From: a bacterium
Lineage (GTDB): Bacteria > Hydrothermota > UBA3073 > JACQXS01 > JAQTXJ01
Assembly (NCBI GenBank): GCA_028716385.1
Contig: JAQUPX010000002.1
Location: 457,849 to 521,848, forward strand
DNA length: 64,000 nucleotides
Reading direction: 5' to 3'
Below, in pieces: positions 27,377 to 36,893 of this stretch (the stretch's first letter is position 1; each line of letters opens with the position of its first letter). The position numbers were made by a program, and so were the translations under genes. The notes under the pieces are model-generated. The model was not told the origin of the DNA. It worked only from the letters and a program-made list of their open reading frames with translations, and did no database searches.

Positions 27377-28927
27377 TTATCTCATTAACACGACTTTCTT
27401 CGTCTCGCAGAAGTTTCCGGATTTCAGTTGATACAGGTACATACCTGTCGGCACAAGTTTACCGGTTTTGTCTTTACCGTTCCAGCCAACCGTATACGAA
27501 CCGGCTTTCTGTTCCTTATCTACAAGAGTTACTATTTCCTGCCCGGAGATATTAAATATTCTGACGGAAGAATGTGTGTTACCCGGGATAGAATATTTAA
27601 TTTCTGTATTTCTTATAAATGGATTTGGCGAACAATTTGATAAGCTATACGTTGAAACTTCTTTTTTGTTATCTTCGATTCCTACTGAAGTAATATTTAT
27701 ATCATCAATGTATAGACCCGTTCCTACTCCACCATCATCATTGTTATCCGTCATAACAAGCCATCTGAACCTGACTGTGTCTCCTTTATAAGCGTTAAGG
27801 GCTAACGCATCAAATTGGTTATCTGCTACTAAAATACCACTATCTCTTTGAACCCAACCTGATTCTGAACCGTTACCGGCATGGTCATAAGCAAACGAAT
27901 TCCATGTCTTACCGTCATTTGTAGAAACACCAATAGTATAAAAATCTTCCAGTGTGGAATCAGCATTTCCATCCCAATCAGGCATATCGCAATAAACATA
28001 ATATGAAAGTATTGGGTTATCATTATTCGGTATTACTATTTCCGGAGATATAAGAGCATCCATTAAATTAGTATCTTTAACACATTGATAACTGTGTGTA
28101 GGGCTATGAGAAACGCTGTCTATCAGAACCCATCTGTCAACACATTGCTGGGGAGAACCGGCAAAAGTGAACCCGGTGGTATCTTCACCATCATTCGTGA
28201 ATACGCCTGCTACATTAATACTGTCTATTTGCCATCCAAATAAAGCAGCATCATCAGTAGTGCAACCTAAAGGGTCTGATGCAAAAACCCATCTAATCAT
28301 AACGGTATCGTTTGCATAAGCAGAAAGGTCAAAGCTTGCATCCATCCAGTTCCCTGAAGTGCCTGCCCAACCGGGCATATTATTTCCTTCTCCATGCTGA
28401 GCAAAACAAAAAAAGTGACTGCCGTCATAAGCCGGTGTAGGGCTTGTCAATACCGTCCAGGTAACTCCGCCGTCAGTTGAAATACGAACGTTACAACCAT
28501 CCCATCCATCATATCCATTATCTGATGATGTGGGTTCTACTGCTATATTCATTTTGAATGCCAGTGTAAGAGCCGAATCAGGCAATATTATGCTTGGAGA
28601 AGTTATTGTTTGATACCAAAGATTATCATACCCGTCTATATAAGGAACTCCACCCATCCACCATGATTTTCCGGTTCCGCCAAACGCCTGAAAAGTATCG
28701 GAGTGCCAAGTTGCAAGAGCTATGTTTACCGTAGACGTCCAACCTGTTGCGCCGCTTTCAAAGTCTTCTGAATAATCAGTGCCGAAAGTTAGCGGGTTTG
28801 AAGAAGATTTAACATAGCTATGCGGTTTATTATTGCTGTTTATGGTTTGTGACTTCAGACTGAAACTTCTACCAAATGCGCTTACTGCAAAAACTAATGC
28901 GATTAAACAAATACCCCATTTTTTCAT
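27377..28927 (-). CDS. Secreted protein with two MAM/jelly-roll-like domains and sorting domain
   Basis: A 516-residue predicted surface protein with signal peptide MKKWGICLIALVFAVSAFG. Two beta-sandwich domains resembling the MAM-like / immune-inhibitor-A accessory fold are visible, each with an Asp-box-like word (STDGGVTW; STNDGKTW) and a closing strand (DAALFGWQIDSINVAG; GTGLYIDDINITSVG). Such domains usually bind carbohydrate or assist adhesion, and no protease motif is present. The junction is GIEDNKKE, followed by a FlgD-like sorting domain (YTVGWNGKDKTGKLV, then TGMYLYQL) ending KKVVLMR. GGAGGGG precedes the ATG. A second, perfect Shine-Dalgarno lies ~57 bases further upstream. Confidence 0.77.
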   Translation of the reverse strand: MKKWGICLIALVFAVSAFGRSFSLKSQTINSNNKPHSYVKSSSNPLTFGTDYSEDFESGATGWTSTVNIALATWHSDTFQAFGGTGKSWWMGGVPYIDGYDNLWYQTITSPSIILPDSALTLAFKMNIAVEPTSSDNGYDGWDGCNVRISTDGGVTWTVLTSPTPAYDGSHFFCFAQHGEGNNMPGWAGTSGNWMDASFDLSAYANDTVMIRWVFASDPLGCTTDDAALFGWQIDSINVAGVFTNDGEDTTGFTFAGSPQQCVDRWVLIDSVSHSPTHSYQCVKDTNLMDALISPEIVIPNNDNPILSYYVYCDMPDWDGNADSTLEDFYTIGVSTNDGKTWNSFAYDHAGNGSESGWVQRDSGILVADNQFDALALNAYKGDTVRFRWLVMTDNNDDGGVGTGLYIDDINITSVGIEDNKKEVSTYSLSNCSPNPFIRNTEIKYSIPGNTHSSVRIFNISGQEIVTLVDKEQKAGSYTVGWNGKDKTGKLVPTGMYLYQLKSGNFCETKKVVLMR

Positions 28928-29355
28928 TTTTCCCCTCCATTATTTACTTGTTAATATTATAGTTGATAATAATATACTACCTATCACCTCCTTAGACACA
29001 TAGTTGAATCTTTTATATAGATATATGTGTTTTGTCAATTTCTTTTTAATATTATAGAAGATTCGCCACTAAAACACTAAACCCTGCTGAGCTGGATAAG
29101 TTGGAGTAAGTTTCTATCGAAACAAACTCCAACTAAGCACGAAAAAAAGAAGAACTAAAATAAATTTAGACAGGATTAACAGGATTTTTACCAAAAAAGA
29201 CCAAAAGAAAAGACCTGCCACCCCGCAAATTGCGGGGTAATCCGCCTTACGCCAAGAAAACTGGTGAACAGGGAGGCGGACCGGGCACAGAAAACAAAAG
29301 ATGGGAGAGAGTTAAACAAATAACAGATAACCAATTATAGAGAGGAAAAAATTAT
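28928..29355. repeat. Intergenic stretch: orphan Shine-Dalgarno and hairpin element
   Basis: No gene is seen. AAGGAGGTGA (28984-28993, minus strand) is a perfect anti-SD complement without a start codon. Hairpin element copy e is at 29082-29134. A CCCCGC/GCGGGG module (29221-29237) is followed by a 'CAGGGAGGCGGACCGGGCAC' module. Confidence 0.7.
29082..29134 (+). repeat. Covarying hairpin element, copy e
   Basis: Imperfect CCTGC/GCTGG hairpin, then stem AGTTGGAGT (29099-29107) with ACTCCAACT (29126-29134), perfect. Apical stem GTTTC (29110-29114) with GAAAC (29119-29123), perfect. Confidence 0.8.
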
Positions 29356-30810
29356 TTACCTTATAATTGTAAGTTTTTTTGTGACTTTGGAGGTGCCGGC
29401 GGAAAGGGTTAGAAAATAGACGCCTGTTTTAAGGTCGTTTGCGGTAAGGGTTGTGGTATAAGTGCCGGCAGGTTTGGATTCGTTTATGAGGGTCTTTACG
29501 CAAGTGCCAGCGATGTCGTAAATATTAAGAGAAACATATCGGGGTTGGGAAACCCCTCCCACAATATAACTAATTACGGTTGAACTAATAAACGGGTTTT
29601 GTCCTATTTCTATATTTAATTTTTGATTTTTAATATTTGATTTTTCTTCGACCCCAAATTCTTTATCCAATCTAATAAGATAAACATCATCATAGCCTGC
29701 CCCGAAAGAGCCTGTAGAGCCTGCAACAATAAATCCGCCGTCAGAAGTCTGTTGAACCGACCGGGCTTCATCCCATTTGGTTCCACCAACGGTTTTAGTC
29801 CAGAGCGTATCTCCGGAAGAATTTATCCGAATAAGGTAGACATCCTTAGAGCCTGCCCCAAAAGAGTATGTAGTTCCTGCAAGAATAAATCCACTGTCCT
29901 GAGTTTGTTGAACCGAGCAGCAATAATCATCGCCAACGCCGCCATAAGTTTTTGTCCAGAGAGCATCGCCTGAAGAATTTATCTTAATGAGATATGTATC
30001 ATAGCCTGTCTCGAAGGAGTGTGTCCATCCGACAATTATAAATCCGGAATCAGAAGTTTGTTGAATAGAATAAGCCCTATCGTCGGAAATTCCTCCATAA
30101 GTTTTAGTCCAGAGCGTATCTCCGGAAGAATTTGTCCTAATCAAATATATATCATAGGAGCCTACTCCGAAAGAAGTCGTAGCTCCGGCAATGATAAAAC
30201 CATCTGTTCCGCCTGAAACGGACTGAACAGAATAACCATAATCATAGGAAGTTCCGCCGAAAGTTCTTGTCCAGAGGGTATCTCCTAAAGAATCCGTCCT
30301 AACGAGATATATATCGGGATCCGCTACCGTAGTAGATTCTGAATATCCGGCAATGATAAAACCGCCGGTTCCGCCTGGAATGGATTGAACTGAATATCCC
30401 CAATCACAAGCAGTTCCCCCATATATTTTAGTCCACAAAGTATCCCCTGAAGAATTTGTCCTGATGAGATAGACTTTATTAACTGTTCCTCCTGCAATGA
30501 CAAAACCACTATCCACGCATTGAACTGAATAGGCATAATCATTTCCGGTTCCGCCATAAGTTTTAGTCCAGAGGGTATCACCGGAAGAGTTTGTCTTAAT
30601 CAGATAAGCATTGCTACCACCTGCACCAAAAGATTCTGTATTTCCTGCGATAATAAACCCGCCGTCTTGAGTTTGTTGGACTGAATACCCCAAATCGTAA
30701 TTAGTCCCGCCATAAGTTTTAGTCCACAGCGTAACAGGTGCGGAGGCGAAAGCAAGATGAACAACTCCAATTACTCCTACAAGAATACAAACTACTAATT
30801 TTTTATGCAT
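29356..30810 (-). CDS. Secreted 7-blade propeller (LWTKTYGG family) with sorting domain
   Basis: A 484-residue protein with signal peptide (MHKKLVVCILVGVIGVVHLA). Seven ~52-residue repeats: LWTKTYGGTxxDxGYSVQQT, then DGGFIIAGxTxSFGAG, then DVYLIRTNSSGDT. This is the size of one 7-blade propeller. The family recurs at 33615, 40291 and 46004. The junction GVEEKSNIKNQKLNI is partly encoded by a repeat phrase (29610-29646), and the sorting domain (SLNIYDIAGTCVKTLINESK) ends KKLTIIR. GGGAG precedes the ATG. Function unknown. Confidence 0.8.
   Translation of the reverse strand: MHKKLVVCILVGVIGVVHLAFASAPVTLWTKTYGGTNYDLGYSVQQTQDGGFIIAGNTESFGAGGSNAYLIKTNSSGDTLWTKTYGGTGNDYAYSVQCVDSGFVIAGGTVNKVYLIRTNSSGDTLWTKIYGGTACDWGYSVQSIPGGTGGFIIAGYSESTTVADPDIYLVRTDSLGDTLWTRTFGGTSYDYGYSVQSVSGGTDGFIIAGATTSFGVGSYDIYLIRTNSSGDTLWTKTYGGISDDRAYSIQQTSDSGFIIVGWTHSFETGYDTYLIKINSSGDALWTKTYGGVGDDYCCSVQQTQDSGFILAGTTYSFGAGSKDVYLIRINSSGDTLWTKTVGGTKWDEARSVQQTSDGGFIVAGSTGSFGAGYDDVYLIRLDKEFGVEEKSNIKNQKLNIEIGQNPFISSTVISYIVGGVSQPRYVSLNIYDIAGTCVKTLINESKPAGTYTTTLTANDLKTGVYFLTLSAGTSKVTKKLTIIR
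29610..29646. repeat. ATATTTGATTTTTGATTTTT phrase in coding linker
   Basis: This stretch reads KSNIKNQKLNI in the gene. The same AT-rich phrase occurs in linkers at 45284-45319, 47749-47783, 48747-48781 and 60832-60869, always in the same frame, and in non-coding DNA at 30818-30860 and 59145-59500. Confidence 0.75.
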
Positions 30811-30875
30811 AGTTCTCCCATCATCAAATTAAATATCAAATATCAAAAATTAAATATACAGATTAAAACCAAATA

Positions 30876-33080
30876 TTATTTCATCAAAATTAACTTTTTT
30901 GTTGTCTTTATCTTATGAGATTCTTCCCCGCCTTCCTCCAAACAAAAGGCGGACAGGGAGGCGGATTCAGAATGACAAACTGCTGTTAGTCTCACAAAAT
31001 ATATACCGTTGTTGCGAATATTGGGAGTGAAGGTATAATTGCCTTTATTGAGAGTTCCCGAATAAATAGTCTCTTTCATTCTTCCACAGAGGTCGTAGAT
31101 AGTTAATAGGATATTAGTGTATTCGTTATTAGGAACAGATAAATGAATTTTATCTTTTATTATTTCCAATTTTGGATTTTGGAATGGGGATAGGGGAGTG
31201 GAATTTTCTTCTATGCCTACTTTATCTTCAAGCACCCAAACTCCTCCGTCGTCAAGACAACTCAGATACACCAAATTCTTTTCTGGATTAACCGTAATAT
31301 ATGACAGTTCTTTCCCTATCGACACTGTTTGCGTTACCGAATTAGTTGTCCCGTCAATTACTGAAACACTGTAACCGCTATAATTTGCCACATAAATCTT
31401 ATTTGTTATCGGGTTTACACAGATACCCTGAGGAGAAGACCCGACAGATATCGTAGAAGTTACGGAATTAGTTGTCCCATCAATTACTGAGACACTATAA
31501 CTGCTATTATTTGCCACATAAATCTTATTTGTTGTCGGGTTTACACATATACCATAAGGATAAGACCCGACAGATACTGTAGCAGTTACGGAATTACTCG
31601 CCCCGTCAATTACTGAGACAGTATTACTATAGTAATTTGCCACATAAATCTTATTTGTTGTCGGATTTACACAAATCCCCCGGGGAGAAGACCCGACAGA
31701 TATCGTAGAAGTTACGGAATTAGTCGTTCCATCAATTACCGAAACACTGCTACTGCTGTAATTTACCACATAAATTTTATTTGTTGTCGGGTTTACACAA
31801 ATCCCCCGGGGAGAAGACCCGACAGATACCGTAGCAGTTATTGAATTAGTTGTCCCATCAATTACCGAGACACTATAATTGCTATAATTTGACACATAAA
31901 TATTATTTGTTGTCGGGTTTACACACATACCATAAGGATAAGAACTGACAGATACCGTAGCGGCAATTGTTTTGTTTTCATTAACTACTAAAACATTATT
32001 ACTATAATAATTTCCTACATAAAGTTTATTTGTTGTCGGATTTATACAGACGTCCAGAGGCGCAACTCCGATAGTTATAGCATCAACAACTAAATTAGTA
32101 GTTCCATTAATTATCGAAACGCTGTAACTATAGTAATTTGCCGTATAAACTCTATTTGCTACCGGATTCACACATATCCCCCAGGGAGAAGACGAAGACC
32201 CCATGGATATCGTAGAAGTCACCGAATTGCTTGTCCCGTCAATTACGGAGACTGAATTGCTATTATAATTTGCCACATAAATCTTATTTGTTTCCGTGTT
32301 TACACAAATCCCCCGGGGAGAAGAACCAACTGATACTGTAGCAGTTACCGAATTGCTTGTCCCGTCAATTACCGAAACACTGCTACTACTATAATTTGCC
32401 ACATAAATTTTATTTGTTGTCGGGTTTACACAGATAGCCTGAGGGGAAGAACCAACATATACCGTAGCAGTTACCGAATTAGTCGCCCCATCAATTACTG
32501 AAACACTGCTGCTGCTATAATTTGCCACATAAATCTTATTTGTTGTCGGGTTTACGCAGATACCTTCAGGATAAGAACCGACAGATACTGTAGCAGTTAC
32601 CAAATTAGTCGTTCCGTCAATTACTGAGACAGTATTACTATAGTAATTCGTTGCATAAATTTTATTTGTTGTCGGGTTTACACAGATACCATAAGGATAA
32701 GACCCGACAGATACTGTAGAAGTTACTGAATTAGTCGTTCCGTCAATTACTAAAACAGTGTTACTGTAGTAATTTGTTGCATAAATTTTGTTTGTTGTCG
32801 GGTTTACACAGATACCGTAAGCATACGACCCAACAGGTATCTTAGCAACCACCGCCTTATTCTCTTCAATTACCGAAACATTATAAGTACTACTACTACC
32901 TATCTTATTTGTCAAATAGACCCTATTTGTCACCGGATTTATAGCTATTGCAGTCGGGTATGACCCATTTCCTAAAACTATACTGTCAACTAAGGTTACA
33001 GTAGCCGAGACTGTTTTGGCAGTAAAGAATGACATCATTGCAAACACCAAACATTTCGCGCTTAAAAAATTTCTTTTCAT
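30876..33080 (-). CDS. Secreted YVTN-family protein, two 7-blade propellers, sorting domain
   Basis: A 734-residue protein with a signal peptide (KCLVFAMMSFFTAKTVSA). Fourteen 42-residue YVTN/YncE-like repeats: GICVNPTTNKIYVANYSSSS, then VSVIDGTTNSVTATVSVGSS. Repeats 1 and 8 share an irregular strand (EENK / NENK) in place of the DGTTN turn, so repeats 1-7 and 8-14 look like two copies of one propeller. The sorting domain (LTIYDLCGRMKETIY, then NNGIYFVRL) is nearly identical to that of the unrelated propeller at 3879. About twenty residues inside it (VCHSESASLSAFCLEEGGEE) come from an inserted repeat at 30917-30978, yet the frame continues to KKLILMK. Confidence 0.85.
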   Translation of the reverse strand: MKRNFLSAKCLVFAMMSFFTAKTVSATVTLVDSIVLGNGSYPTAIAINPVTNRVYLTNKIGSSSTYNVSVIEENKAVVAKIPVGSYAYGICVNPTTNKIYATNYYSNTVLVIDGTTNSVTSTVSVGSYPYGICVNPTTNKIYATNYYSNTVSVIDGTTNLVTATVSVGSYPEGICVNPTTNKIYVANYSSSSVSVIDGATNSVTATVYVGSSPQAICVNPTTNKIYVANYSSSSVSVIDGTSNSVTATVSVGSSPRGICVNTETNKIYVANYNSNSVSVIDGTSNSVTSTISMGSSSSPWGICVNPVANRVYTANYYSYSVSIINGTTNLVVDAITIGVAPLDVCINPTTNKLYVGNYYSNNVLVVNENKTIAATVSVSSYPYGMCVNPTTNNIYVSNYSNYSVSVIDGTTNSITATVSVGSSPRGICVNPTTNKIYVVNYSSSSVSVIDGTTNSVTSTISVGSSPRGICVNPTTNKIYVANYYSNTVSVIDGASNSVTATVSVGSYPYGICVNPTTNKIYVANNSSYSVSVIDGTTNSVTSTISVGSSPQGICVNPITNKIYVANYSGYSVSVIDGTTNSVTQTVSIGKELSYITVNPEKNLVYLSCLDDGGVWVLEDKVGIEENSTPLSPFQNPKLEIIKDKIHLSVPNNEYTNILLTIYDLCGRMKETIYSGTLNKGNYTFTPNIRNNGIYFVRLTAVCHSESASLSAFCLEEGGEESHKIKTTKKLILMK
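30917..30978. repeat. AGATTCTTC...CAGAATGACA element inserted in a sorting domain
   Basis: The two ends match the intergenic element at 3844, 14353, 35255 and 61134. The interior is a CGCC-rich hairpin (CCCCGCCTTCC / ...AGGCGG). The equivalent site in the gene at 3879 has only a few residues (LSLGTHKQTQ), so this copy appears to be an in-frame insertion. Confidence 0.75.
31161..31196. repeat. GGATTTTGG phrase in coding linker
   Basis: 'CAATTTTGGATTTTGGAATG' matches the phrase in the gaps after the TPR genes (~23785) and after rimO (~25387). Here it encodes PLSPFQNPKLEII just before the sorting domain. Confidence 0.65.
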
Positions 33081-33614
33081 AAGTTCTCCTTTTATTATCT
33101 TTATCTTTATGACTATCTTTTGACATTAATGTCCCGAAAACTCATTTTTGTCAATCTTTTTTTTATCGTATAGAAAAAACAGAGAACAGAAAAATTTTGC
33201 CCAGTAGAACTGGATAACTTGGACTAAGTTTCTATCGGAACAAAGTCCAAGTAAGGACGCAGATGGGCAGGATTAAACAGAGAGCAGAAAGAGTGTTAAC
33301 CGCAGATAAACGCGAATAAACACAGATAAACATTTAGACCTGCCCCAAAAGGACGGTAGACAGGCTGGTGGGCATGGAATCGGACAGACACGATTCACAA
33401 GAGAAAACAAAAACAGATAACATAGGGAAGCACATTTATCAGACGGGAAAAAAGAGTTGACAGAAGCAGGAAACCATTTCATTATAAACACAAAAAACAT
33501 GGTCTGCTTCACCTGCCGGTAGACAGGAGATAGGAAGAAAAGAGGTTTTGGCATGTTATTTTATGACCACATTTTAAAACTATGACAAATATATGTTATT
33601 AGAAATGGAGGTAA
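33081..33614. repeat. Intergenic repeat mosaic between divergent genes
   Basis: No gene is seen. GACATTAATGTC palindrome (33122-33133), hairpin element copy f (33201-33252), and 'GCAGATAAACGCGAATAAAC' phrases. A TTGACA at ~33454 may belong to the promoter of the plus-strand gene. Confidence 0.7.
33201..33252 (+). repeat. Covarying hairpin element, copy f
   Basis: CCAGT aga ACTGG (the last pair is T-A where most copies have C-G), then stem ACTTGGACT (33217-33225) with AGTCCAAGT (33244-33252). Apical stem GTTTC (33228-33232) with GGAAC (33237-33241), including one T-G pair. Confidence 0.8.
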
Positions 33615-35081
33615 ATGATGTATAAATTATTCAAACTTTTCTATTTTTCCTGTCTTGCATTGCTATTTCAGGGGACTGCTACGGCTCAATGGACAAGAAT
33701 TTATGGAGGGAGTAGTGATGATTATGGCTTTTCAGTTGAGCAGACAACAGATGGCGGATTTATTATTGCAGGATGGACATACTCTTTCGGTGTAGGCACA
33801 CCGGATTCTTCTTCTAATTTTTATCTCATCAAGATAGATTCTTTAGGTGATACCCTCTGGACTAAAACTTTTGGCGGGACTAGCGATGATTTTGCATGGT
33901 CAGTTCAACAAACTCAAGATAGCGGGTTTATTATTGCTGGCTACACAATGTCTTTCGGGTCAGGCGAAGAAGATTTCTATCTAATCAAAACAAATTTATC
34001 TGGAGATACGTTATGGACAAAAACTTACGGAGGAAATTACGTTGATTATGGCTATTCTGTTGAGCAGACAACGGATAGCGGGTTTATCATTGCAGGCTAC
34101 ACACAATCTTTCGGAGCAGGCGGTGATATCTATCTAATCAAAACAAATTCATCTGGAGATACGTTATGGACAAAAACTTACGGAGGAAGCAGCGAGGATT
34201 ATGCCTATTCAGTTGAGCAGACAACAGATGGCGGGTTTATTATTACTGGATTAACACACTCTTTCGGGACAGTCGGTGGAAGTGTCTATCTAATAAAAAC
34301 TAACTCATCGGGAGATACCTTATGGACAAGAACTTACGGGGGAAGCAACTCTGATTGGGGTTATTCGGTTCAGCAGACAACAGATGGCGGGTTTATTATT
34401 ACTGGTATGACATATTCTTTGGGGGGAGGTTATCAGGATGTCTATTTGATTAAGACGGATTATTTGGGCGACACCCTTTGGACAAAAACTTTCGGCGGGA
34501 CTGGCAATGATTGGGGTTATTCGGTTGAGCAGACAACGGATGGCGGGTTTATTATTACCGGGTGTACACAGTCTTTCGGGATAGTCGGTGGAAATGTCTA
34601 TCTAATAAAAACTAACTCATCGGGAGATACCTTATGGACAAGAACTTACGGGGGAAGCAACTCTGATTGGGGTTATTCGGTTCATCAGACAACAGATGGC
34701 GGGTTTATTATTTCAGGCGATACAAGGTCTTTCGGGACAGGCAGTTGGGATATCTATCTAATAAAAACAGATTCTCTTGGCAGCGTCGGCATTGAAGAAA
34801 ACCGGAGTGAAGCGACATCCAGCCATAATGGGATTAACATGGAAATTTCTCCCAATCCATCTTTTGGAAAAGTTGTGATAAAATATACCTTACCTGCGCA
34901 GGCAAACACACAATTGAATTTCTACGACCTGTCCGGAAGAATTATCAAATCCCTCTGCACAGACACTCAGGAAAAAGGTTGCCATACGGTTAATGTATCG
35001 CTCCTACCTAAAGGTATCTATTTGCTGAATTTCTCCGCAGGAAATTATAAAGAGACAAAGAAACTTATCTTGATGAAATGA
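33615..35081 (+). CDS. Secreted 7-blade propeller (LWTKTYGG family) with sorting domain
   Basis: A 488-residue paralogue of the gene at 29356, preceded by GGAGG. Signal peptide MYKLFKLFYFSCLALLFQGT (the preceding Met belongs to the same peptide). Seven repeats with the family's LWTKTYGG and DGGFIITG words; repeats 5 and 7 share the same opening word RTYGGSNSDWGYSV, suggesting recent blade duplication. The junction GIEENRSEATSSHNG is partly an intergenic-type 'GAAGCGACATCCAGCC' word. The sorting domain (LNFYDLSGRIIKSL, then PKGIYLLNF) ends KKLILMK. Confidence 0.8.
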   Translation: MMYKLFKLFYFSCLALLFQGTATAQWTRIYGGSSDDYGFSVEQTTDGGFIIAGWTYSFGVGTPDSSSNFYLIKIDSLGDTLWTKTFGGTSDDFAWSVQQTQDSGFIIAGYTMSFGSGEEDFYLIKTNLSGDTLWTKTYGGNYVDYGYSVEQTTDSGFIIAGYTQSFGAGGDIYLIKTNSSGDTLWTKTYGGSSEDYAYSVEQTTDGGFIITGLTHSFGTVGGSVYLIKTNSSGDTLWTRTYGGSNSDWGYSVQQTTDGGFIITGMTYSLGGGYQDVYLIKTDYLGDTLWTKTFGGTGNDWGYSVEQTTDGGFIITGCTQSFGIVGGNVYLIKTNSSGDTLWTRTYGGSNSDWGYSVHQTTDGGFIISGDTRSFGTGSWDIYLIKTDSLGSVGIEENRSEATSSHNGINMEISPNPSFGKVVIKYTLPAQANTQLNFYDLSGRIIKSLCTDTQEKGCHTVNVSLLPKGIYLLNFSAGNYKETKKLILMK

Positions 35082-35445
35082 GAAAAGACTAAGGGCAACG
35101 TTCTATGGGATGGTAAAGGTAAAGGCAGATAAGAGTTTTGCAAAATGAAGAAATTAAAGGAACCATCCCACAAAAACGGGATAAGCTCCACCGCTAAGAA
35201 TACAAAGAACAGAAAAAAAAGATTTCAGGTTTAAAAGACAAGAGCTGAGCAGAGAGATTCTTCTCCGCTTGAGGCGGATCAGAATGACAAAAGAAGGCTT
35301 ATACACTTAGATTAAAGTCGGATTTAGAAGGTTGATTTTTACAAATTAAGTAAACTTATTTTAAGGAATATTAAAAAATATTGTTGACAAAAAGCTATAT
35401 CTAAGTTATTTAAAAAAGATTATTTTTATTTTGGAGATATAAAAA
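35082..35445. repeat. Intergenic repeats and promoter before rpsC
   Basis: No gene is seen, and in particular none of rpsJ, rplC, rplD, rplW, rplB, rpsS or rplV, which usually precede rpsC. It holds a CCCAC...CGGGATAAGCTCC module (~35167-35190), an AGATTCTTC...CAGAATGACA element (35255-35289) and the promoter below. Confidence 0.75.
35384..35412 (+). promoter_or_regulatory. Sigma-70-like promoter of the ribosomal protein cluster
   Basis: TTGACA (35384-35389), a 17-base spacer and TATTTA (35407-35412). rpsC starts at 35446 after TGGAG. Confidence 0.6.
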
Positions 35446-36069
35446 ATGGGACAAAAAACACATCCGTATGGTTTTAGGCTTGGAATAACAACTGATTGGC
35501 AGTCAAAATGGTTTGCCAAAAGCGGTGATTTCAAAAAATTTCTACAAGAAGATTTTCAAATAAGAGAATACGTAAGTGAACGATTGAAAGAAGCGGGTAT
35601 ATCTAAGACTGAAATAGAACGCACCCCGAAACATGTTCGATGCGTAATCCATACAGCAAGACCGGGTATGGTTATCGGAAGAAAAGGTGCATTAATTGAC
35701 AGGCTTCGTAACGAGTTGAACCTCGCAATCGGAAGAGACATTGAAATAGCAGTCCAGGAAATAAAGGATCCTGAAATAGATGCAGTCCTCGTCGCTAATA
35801 ACATAGCTCGCCGATTAGAACAACGCGTATCTTTCCGCAGAGCAATGAAAAGAGCAATGTCAAGCGCAATGAATCTCGGAGCATTAGGTATAAAAATAAT
35901 GTGTTCCGGCAGATTGCAAGGTGCTGAAATTGCACGACAGGAACAGTATAAAGAGGGCAAAGTTCCTCTTCATACGTTAAGAGCAAAAATTGATTACGGT
36001 GAAGCAACTTCTCACACAGTATCGGGAACTATAGGAGTAAAAGTCTGGATTTATAAAGGAGACAACTAA
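35446..36069 (+). CDS. rpsC: 30S ribosomal protein S3
   Basis: A 207-residue S3 at the mRNA entry side of the 30S subunit. It starts [20 protein letters not shown], as in all bacterial S3. The KH domain has the GxxG loop as [10 protein letters not shown] (~residues 72-81), and the C-terminal domain ends [15 protein letters not shown]. It is slightly shorter than E. coli S3 (233 aa), mainly at the C-terminus. It is first in a six-gene cluster with its own promoter, although in most bacteria it lies in mid-operon after rplV. Confidence 0.98.
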   Translation: MGQKTHPYGFRLGITTDWQSKWFAKSGDFKKFLQEDFQIREYVSERLKEAGISKTEIERTPKHVRCVIHTARPGMVIGRKGALIDRLRNELNLAIGRDIEIAVQEIKDPEIDAVLVANNIARRLEQRVSFRRAMKRAMSSAMNLGALGIKIMCSGRLQGAEIARQEQYKEGKVPLHTLRAKIDYGEATSHTVSGTIGVKVWIYKGDN

Positions 36070-36072
36070 TTT

Positions 36073-36477
36073 ATGTTAGCCCCCAGCAGAACAAAGTTTC
36101 GTAAACAACACCGCGGAAGAATGAGAGGTGTTTCAAAAGGCGCTACGACAGTAGATTTTGGCGACTTTGGTTTACAGGCACTTGAACCTGCATGGATAAC
36201 TGACAGACAAATAGAGGCTTGCCGTGTCGCATTAACACATTTTTTGAAAAAAGGCGGAAAAATGTGGCTTAGAATTTTCCCTGATAAGCCATACACAAAG
36301 AAACCGGCAGAAACTCGTATGGGTAAAGGTAAAGGGGAACCAGACCATTGGGTAGCCGTAGTAAAACCGGGTAGAATAATGTTTGAACTCGGAGGTATGG
36401 AACCGGAGATGGCAAAAAAAGCACTTGCTCGTGGTGGCGCTAAATTACCGATACACACGAGAATAATAAAAAGATGA
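36073..36477 (+). CDS. rplP: 50S ribosomal protein L16
   Basis: A 134-residue L16, which sits at the A-site side of the 50S subunit near 5S rRNA. Family words: [19 protein letters not shown], then [20 protein letters not shown], and [11 protein letters not shown]. It follows rpsC after 3 bases without a clear Shine-Dalgarno, so it is probably translated by coupling. Its stop overlaps the start of rpmC. Confidence 0.98.
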   Translation: MLAPSRTKFRKQHRGRMRGVSKGATTVDFGDFGLQALEPAWITDRQIEACRVALTHFLKKGGKMWLRIFPDKPYTKKPAETRMGKGKGEPDHWVAVVKPGRIMFELGGMEPEMAKKALARGGAKLPIHTRIIKR

Positions 36478-36680
36478 AAGCTGCAGACTTGCATAAAAAA
36501 GAAATAGATGAGTTGAAAAATACTCTTCATACTTTGGAAGAAGAGTTATTTACAATGAAATTTAAAAGAAGAACACAAAACTTAGCAAATCCATTAAAAA
36601 TAAGGATAATAAGGCGAGATATTGCTCGTACTTTAACAATAATACATGAGAAAGAGACTAGAAGGAATAGTAGTAAGTGA
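36474..36680 (+). CDS. rpmC: 50S ribosomal protein L29
   Basis: A 68-residue L29, a two-helix protein near the peptide exit. Family core: [20 protein letters not shown] followed by [19 protein letters not shown]. The start overlaps the rplP stop (ATGA). The last 35 bases overlap the start of rpsQ, an unusually long overlap for these two genes. Confidence 0.95.
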   Translation: MKAADLHKKEIDELKNTLHTLEEELFTMKFKRRTQNLANPLKIRIIRRDIARTLTIIHEKETRRNSSK

Positions 36681-36873
36681 TAAGCAGCAGAAAACTCGTA
36701 TAGTAGAAGTTGAACGCTGCTTCCCTCACCCAAAATATAAAAAATATATTCGTCAACACCAGAGGTTTGCCTGCCATTCCGAAGAGAATTTGAAGAATGG
36801 AACACGTGTTCTCATAGAGGCAACAAGACCGCTGTCTAAGACTAAAAATTGGCGAATAGTAAAAGTTATATAG
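36646..36873 (+). CDS. rpsQ: 30S ribosomal protein S17
   Basis: A 75-residue S17 (OB fold, primary 16S binder). [20 protein letters not shown] aligns with the usual N-terminus and RPLSKTKNWRIVKVI with the usual C-terminus. The ATG lies inside rpmC (35-base overlap); no later Met would keep the conserved GxVVSDK word. Confidence 0.96.
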   Translation: MRKRLEGIVVSDKQQKTRIVEVERCFPHPKYKKYIRQHQRFACHSEENLKNGTRVLIEATRPLSKTKNWRIVKVI

Positions 36874-36893
36874 TAAATTAAGAGGGAAAAAAT

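Noticed and set aside
30876..33080. 126-bp periodic DNA repeats
   Set aside because: They are codons of the YVTN propeller blades, not a non-coding array.
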